Positions 6,098 to 9,365 of a stretch of 9,365 nucleotides of DNA are shown piece after piece. The position numbers and the translations under genes are program-made. How positions within the stretch are numbered: the stretch's first letter is position 1; the number at the start of each line of letters is the position of its first letter. The notes beneath the pieces were generated by a model that worked only from the letters and a program-made list of their open reading frames with translations, did no database searches and was not told the origin of the DNA. Source of the stretch: Rickettsiaceae bacterium (GTDB lineage: Bacteria; Pseudomonadota; Alphaproteobacteria; Rickettsiales; Rickettsiaceae); the NCBI GenBank assembly GCA_021741085.1, contig JAIOYM010000044.1:1-9365 (forward strand). The letters run 5' to 3'.

Positions 6098-6546
6098 ACC
6101 AATTTCCTTGATTGAACGGATAAGTCATCAACTATAGAATTACCTATACTATTAGCATCCTTACTTTCTGTGTGAGCTCTAATCCAATGCCACTGAACAA
6201 CATGTTTTTTTTCTAAAACAAGTAGTTCTTGCCATAAGTCTATATTTTTCACTTCTTTTTTAGAGCTTGTACGCCAGTTGTTTGCCATCCAGCTTTGTAT
6301 CCATTTAGTTATACCTTCTTTTACATAGGTACTATCTGTATATACAACCACATTACTATGTTTTTTAAGACCCGCAAGTGCTTTGATTACAGCAATTAAC
6401 TCCATTCTGTTGTTGGTAGTAAGTTTTTCATTACCATGACATAATTTACCTATATTATCATAAAGATAGTATACGGCCCATCCACCATATCCTGGATTAC
6501 CCGAACAAGCCCCATCCGTATATATAGTTATTTTAGGCGATGTCAT
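6088..6546 (-). CDS. rnhA: Ribonuclease HI
   Basis: RNase HI cuts the RNA strand of RNA-DNA hybrids (R-loops, primers) in the cytoplasm, using two metal ions. The four carboxylates are present: Asp11 in YTDGACSGNPG, Glu49 in NNRMEL, Asp71 in VVYTDS, and a final Asp best aligned at 140 in GNSIVDD. The catalytic-loop His is 125 in RAHT. The W-rich handle region (KWIQSWMANNWR, 81-92) is of the E. coli type. The 152 residues match the family. The loop between His125 and Asp140 is about five residues longer than in E. coli, where the spacing is 10. The gene lies 45 bp after sspB and overlaps ndufa12 by 10 bp. No strong Shine-Dalgarno is visible at ATG 6544-6546. Confidence 0.95.
   Translation of the reverse strand: MTSPKITIYTDGACSGNPGYGGWAVYYLYDNIGKLCHGNEKLTTNNRMELIAVIKALAGLKKHSNVVVYTDSTYVKEGITKWIQSWMANNWRTSSKKEVKNIDLWQELLVLEKKHVVQWHWIRAHTESKDANSIGNSIVDDLSVQSRKLVCK
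6104..6109 (-). promoter_or_regulatory. Shine-Dalgarno site of ndufa12 inside rnhA
   Basis: AAGGAA on the minus strand, six bases before ATG 6095-6097, lies within the last codons of rnhA and supports the overlapping start. Confidence 0.6.
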
Positions 6547-6591
6547 TTATATTCTTATATATCTTGTTTTCTTGAGAAGTGGCTTAAATAG

Positions 6592-7071
6592 TTAGTTACC
6601 ACCGCTTCTTTGTTTTATTATTTCTGAAATATCAATGATATTTCCGTCGGTTTCAATTTTATCAGCTGCTGAATAATTCTTTTCAAATTCTTGCGACTCT
6701 ACAACAGATTCTAAATCATCTTCATTACTAAAGTCTAAAACAAAATGCACGCTAGGGTCTGAAAAAGTTTTTATTGCTGCCAATGGTATGTAAACATGTT
6801 CTTTTATTCCACCAAAACGCAATGTAACTCCGAAACCATTTTCAGCTACAGTTAAATCTTCAAATTGATACTGAAGTACAATTACTAACTCTTCAGGATA
6901 TTTCGCTTTCATTCTAGGTGAAATTTGCACATCTTTATGGTTGCAATTAAAGGTAATAAAAAAATGGTGATTATCAATTAATCCATATTTTTGAACTTCG
7001 AGCAGAACTTCTTTAATAACCCCTCTCATTGCATTGTCTATAAGAGAGTTGTAGTTATATTTAGGCGTCAT
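6592..7071 (-). CDS. sspB: SspB, alpha-type ClpXP adaptor
   Basis: SspB binds the ssrA peptide that tmRNA adds to stalled proteins and passes them to ClpXP for degradation. The 159 residues follow the alphaproteobacterial form: RGVIKEVL (16-23), HHFFITF (35-41), ISPRM (50-54), YPEELVIVLQYQF (58-70), RFGG (85-88) and IPLAAIKTFSDPSV (95-108). An acidic, probably flexible tail follows (113-159), ending DISEIIKQRSGGN, where the ClpX-binding segment is expected. The frame is open upstream to an ATG at 7140, but that lies in the tmRNA gene and would add 23 residues foreign to the family; ATG 7069-7071 fits. AAGAA just before it is a weak ribosome site. ssrA lies directly upstream on the same strand and may share its transcript. 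Confidence 0.93.
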   Translation of the reverse strand: MTPKYNYNSLIDNAMRGVIKEVLLEVQKYGLIDNHHFFITFNCNHKDVQISPRMKAKYPEELVIVLQYQFEDLTVAENGFGVTLRFGGIKEHVYIPLAAIKTFSDPSVHFVLDFSNEDDLESVVESQEFEKNYSAADKIETDGNIIDISEIIKQRSGGN

Positions 7072-7161
7072 ATTCTTTTTAATTTTATAAACTGAGAAAT
7101 ATTTTATAACGAGGCCTTTCTGTTGAAAGGCAGGCCCCAAGCCCCTAACAGCTGCTTATTA

Positions 7162-7200
7162 GGCAGCCATCGCGAAACGTTCATTATCGTTGTCGTTTAT
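7162..7200 (-). other. ssrA: tmRNA tag reading frame
   Basis: Read back from TAATAA (7156-7161), the frame gives INDNDNERFAMAA. The NDN start and AA end are typical of ssrA tags and of the ClpX degron. The first codon would be ATA, whereas nearly all tmRNAs resume on an alanine (GCN) codon. The true resume codon could be this ATA or the AAC after it; the sequence alone cannot settle that. Confidence 0.7.
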
Positions 7201-7303
7201 TGTTTTCGACCCATTAACTTCAAGCAATTAAGCTAAAAGTACGCAGGTATCATCACGAGCAAAAGTCATTTCTTTACCAGATATGTCGAAGCTATTCGCC
7301 CCC

Positions 7304-7323
7304 AGATTTTTGTGTTATAAATT
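7304..7323 (-). other. Intervening segment between tmRNA acceptor and coding pieces
   Basis: Twenty AT-rich bases separate the encoded CCA end (7324) from the first G of the coding piece (7303). In permuted tmRNAs this loop is removed during processing to give two RNAs. Exact trimming points are inferred. Confidence 0.7.
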
Positions 7324-7405
7324 TGGTGGAGGCGTCGGGTACTGCCCCCGAGTCCATATTCTTTATTTCAAATGGTGTTTATCGCTATAGCCTAAGGCAA
7401 ATATA

Positions 7406-7414
7406 ATTATAGCA
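7406..7414 (-). promoter_or_regulatory. Extended -10 promoter for ssrA
   Basis: TGCTATAAT on the minus strand (TATAAT 7406-7411, TGC 7412-7414) is a perfect -10 with a TG extension. No good -35 is seen at 16-18 bp. Transcription would start near 7398, matching the expected 5' end of the acceptor piece. It may also drive sspB and the genes after it. Confidence 0.65.
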
Positions 7415-7479
7415 AAATTTTTTTAGTAAGTATAGATAAGGATAAAATTTTTAAAACTTTTAAAATTTATCTTTGAGAG

Positions 7480-7485
7480 TATAAT
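7480..7485 (+). promoter_or_regulatory. -10 element for the Nudix gene
   Basis: A perfect TATAAT lies 30 bp before ATG 7516, and would start a leader of about 24 nt. The -35 region is T/A-rich and weak. It is divergent from the ssrA promoter about 70 bp away. Confidence 0.45.
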
Positions 7486-7515
7486 ATAAATAATCATAAT
7501 AACTACAGATAAAGA

Positions 7516-8058
7516 ATGGACATTAAAACACAATTGCAAAATTACACTAGTATATTTGCGGAAGAAGAACTTTACAAAAGTCAAATATTAAACTTTTTAG
7601 ACAGTGCACAACTTCCATATCATAGAATAAATGATGTGGGTCACTTTACAGCTTCAGGATTTTTATTAAATTCCGACCGCACTAAGTTTCTACTTATGCA
7701 CCACAAAAAATTAGATCAGTGGTTTCAGCCTGGTGGTCACTGTGATGGTAGTAGCGATCTATTGCAAGTGGCTATTCGTGAAACTATTGAAGAGTCGGGT
7801 ATAGCTGAAATTATACCAATTACCTTAGACATATATGATATAGATGTGCACTTAATTCCAGCCAACGCAAAAGAAAAAGAGCACTACCATTATGATATTC
7901 GCTTTTTATTAAAAACCGCGGGTAATGACACGTTTAACCAAAATGAGGAATCTAACGAGCTTAGATGGATAGATATAAAAGATTATGCAAATAGCGATGT
8001 AGAATTTAACCATTCGATAGAAAGGATGGTTAAAAAATATATAAAGCTTGAATTGTAA
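7516..8058 (+). CDS. Nudix hydrolase
   Basis: Nudix enzymes hydrolyse a diphosphate linked to a nucleoside or similar group; the substrate here cannot be told. The Nudix box spans residues 74-96: GHCDGSSDLLQ, then VAIRETIEESGI. The metal-binding REXXEE core is intact (Arg88, Glu89, Glu92, Glu93). Ser80 stands where the consensus GX5EX7REUXEEXGU has its first Glu. QPGGHCDG (71-78) in front of the box, and the region with HLIPANAKEKEHYHYDIRF, resemble a group of small bacterial Nudix proteins sharing a GGHxDG start, recalled without a search. The 180 residues form a single domain with an N-terminal helical extension (about 1-40). Cytoplasmic, no signal peptide. It is transcribed away from ssrA and converges on the cca gene, with 28 bp between the stops. 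Confidence 0.88.
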   Translation: MDIKTQLQNYTSIFAEEELYKSQILNFLDSAQLPYHRINDVGHFTASGFLLNSDRTKFLLMHHKKLDQWFQPGGHCDGSSDLLQVAIRETIEESGIAEIIPITLDIYDIDVHLIPANAKEKEHYHYDIRFLLKTAGNDTFNQNEESNELRWIDIKDYANSDVEFNHSIERMVKKYIKLEL

Positions 8059-8086
8059 TTTTCTGCAGCGCCACGCGTCGATTACA

Positions 8087-9295
8087 CTACAACTCCTTGC
8101 AAATAGCCAATAGCTCTTCTGTTGTCTTTTTATAATCGCTTTGTTGCCATAAGGCGCGAAGCTTATTCAAAGCCGCCCCAAGCTCCCTTCCTTCATAGCC
8201 TATATCCATAAGCATTTTGGCTGTGATTGGAAATATTGGTGCTGGCATTGATAATTGCCTAGATAAATCTAAGAAAATTTCTTCAGAAAATTGTTGATTA
8301 ATATAACAACAAGTCAGTAATTCTTGGGTTATAGTTGGATATTCATAACAAATGCTTTTTATCTGGCTTATTAATATATCGATATTTGTTATTGATAGCA
8401 TGTTCAAAAACTGCAGTATTTTTTTATGACTTTTATTACTAAAACGAAAATTTTGCAATATGTCTTTGTGGACAGGTTTTGTTTGTTGGCACAGTAAAAG
8501 CGCATAAAAACCCTCTATACTAATATTGCGTTCAGGGTAAGTTTTAAAGATATCATTAGCTCTTTCTAAATTATGTACGTTTATGTGATGTTTTGGAATT
8601 AATACTTCAAATATGCCACCTTCAACTATTTTGGATAAAAATTTATAAGCTTCTGGTAGGCTAATAATTTTATCTATTTCTGAAGTAATGCGTTCTTTTG
8701 AAAGCTTAAGCAAATATTCTTTATAAGCGCAACAAGTAGCGAAACCATCCTCATCTAGTTTGTTTGCATATCTTATACTGAAACGAAAAAAACGCAAAAT
8801 TCGTAAATAATCTTCTAAAATACGGCTTGCGGCGTTGCCGATAAAAACAACTTTTTTATTTTCAAGATGACTAAGACCTCCAAAATAATCATATAATTTG
8901 TTTTCATAAGGCTCGTAACTTAGAGCGTTTATTGTAAAATCACGCCGTTGAGCATCTTTTTCAAAATCATCTGTATACGAAACATTAACCCACCTACCAT
9001 CACATTCTATATCTTCCCTTAGAGTAGTAATTTCAAAATGTTCGCCAGGAAAGACGGCGGTTACAGTGCCAAATTTAATACCAGTTGGAACAGCATGTAT
9101 ATTATTTTTGTGCAAAATCATTAATACTTCTTCGGGAATTATGGCGGTAGCAATATCTATATCGACAGCTTTGCGATCTAATAGCATGTCTCTTACAGCT
9201 CCACCCACTATGCGCGGAGGAATGCTGCTATTATCCCTTAGAACTGAGAGTAATTTATATAAATTTTCGGATGTAAAATTTAGTTTGGAGTTCAT
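8087..9295 (-). CDS. cca: tRNA nucleotidyltransferase / poly(A) polymerase family, CCA-adding enzyme
   Basis: The enzyme adds or repairs the 3' CCA of tRNAs from CTP and ATP. It shows the class II layout: GGAVRD (31-36) and the metal-binding DID (45-47) of the Pol-beta-type head, then RRDFTINAL (116-124), then EDYLRILRFFRF (160-171), which fits motif D (EDxxR, reading the incoming nucleotide). A helical body to residue 402 follows. The length fits bacterial members. The conserved motifs do not separate a full CCA-adding enzyme from an A-adding enzyme or a poly(A) polymerase; CCA addition is the likely role if no second copy exists in the genome. The ATG at 9293-9295 is preferred: an upstream ATG runs into a stop after three codons. 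No clear Shine-Dalgarno is seen. It stands alone, convergent with the Nudix gene. Confidence 0.9.
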   Translation of the reverse strand: MNSKLNFTSENLYKLLSVLRDNSSIPPRIVGGAVRDMLLDRKAVDIDIATAIIPEEVLMILHKNNIHAVPTGIKFGTVTAVFPGEHFEITTLREDIECDGRWVNVSYTDDFEKDAQRRDFTINALSYEPYENKLYDYFGGLSHLENKKVVFIGNAASRILEDYLRILRFFRFSIRYANKLDEDGFATCCAYKEYLLKLSKERITSEIDKIISLPEAYKFLSKIVEGGIFEVLIPKHHINVHNLERANDIFKTYPERNISIEGFYALLLCQQTKPVHKDILQNFRFSNKSHKKILQFLNMLSITNIDILISQIKSICYEYPTITQELLTCCYINQQFSEEIFLDLSRQLSMPAPIFPITAKMLMDIGYEGRELGAALNKLRALWQQSDYKKTTEELLAICKEL

Positions 9296-9365
9296 TGGTT
9301 ATAAACCCATTTAATTTTTGGCATAAGAAATTAATTCACAAAAATATAATACGATATAGATAAAA

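Larger units (their letters stand above)
7111..7398 (-). ncRNA. ssrA: tmRNA, circularly permuted two-piece gene
   Basis: tmRNA with SmpB rescues stalled ribosomes and adds a degradation tag. On the minus strand the acceptor piece comes first (about 7398 to 7324) and ends ACGCCTCCACCA with CCA encoded. A 20-nt intervening segment (7323-7304) follows, then the coding piece from GGGGGCGAATAGCTTCGAC (7303 downward). GGGGGCG pairs with CGCCUCC to form the 7-bp acceptor stem with G3-U70, the AlaRS identity pair. The T arm is UCGGG-GGCAGUA-CCCGA, with an atypical loop. CAUAU in the coding piece pairs with AUAUG (7355-7359) in the acceptor piece, as expected for P2. The tag frame ends TAATAA in the loop of a GCTGC/GCAGC hairpin (7151-7167). 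The permuted order is the alphaproteobacterial arrangement. The outer ends are approximate; the coding piece is ended here at a hairpin (7111-7138). Confidence 0.92.

Noticed and set aside
7072..7140. Longer sspB start at 7140
   Set aside because: It lies in the tmRNA gene and encodes residues with no counterpart in SspB.
7250..7262. Shared GCTCGTGATGA between the tmRNA coding piece and the R palindrome
   Set aside because: Only about 11 bases match, with no flanking similarity; treated as chance.
7738..7806. Inactive Nudix box because the first Glu is Ser
   Set aside because: The metal-binding REXXEE residues are intact, and loss of the first Glu is tolerated in related Nudix groups.

Overview
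The window looks like a chromosomal segment of an intracellular alphaproteobacterium of the order Rickettsiales, probably Rickettsiaceae-like. The genes are AT-rich. There is a split, circularly permuted tmRNA gene of the alphaproteobacterial type, an alpha-type SspB, the complex I accessory subunit NDUFA12, SURF1, an ankyrin-repeat protein, and a dense field of intergenic palindromic repeats next to an insertion-sequence remnant. The assignment rests on gene content only; no species is claimed.

Positions 1-2454 are accessory and hold no intact gene. The last 40 codons of a DDE transposase (3-125) are followed by a 53-nt imperfect palindrome and a probable IS terminus at 215. From 216 to about 2386 lies an array built from a few modules: a CCTCTAGCGG tag (nine copies), a short palindrome in forward orientation (F, seven copies), the same palindrome inverted (R, four copies plus a fragment), a G-rich 132-147 bp block (B, four copies) and a 110-bp block that replaces the left half of F (C, three copies). 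F and R differ by coordinated base changes that keep each palindrome paired. A 44-bp sequence containing the probable IS end occurs on both sides of the array, each time joined to ATTGCG of the palindrome.

Positions 2455-3636 (minus) encode a 393-residue protein made almost wholly of ankyrin repeats, with recently homogenised repeat DNA and a strong Shine-Dalgarno sequence. An AT-rich gap of about 270 bp follows.

Positions 3921-7398 (minus) form a tight run, in transcription order ssrA (tmRNA) - sspB - rnhA - ndufa12 - rodA - surf1. It begins at an extended -10 promoter near 7406. The tmRNA tags stalled nascent proteins and SspB delivers tagged proteins to ClpXP, so tag maker and tag reader are adjacent. 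RNase HI, a complex I subunit, the RodA cell-wall polymerase and a cytochrome oxidase assembly factor follow with short gaps or overlaps.

Positions 7516-8058 (plus) encode a Nudix hydrolase. It converges on a minus-strand tRNA nucleotidyltransferase (CCA-adding family) gene at 8087-9295.
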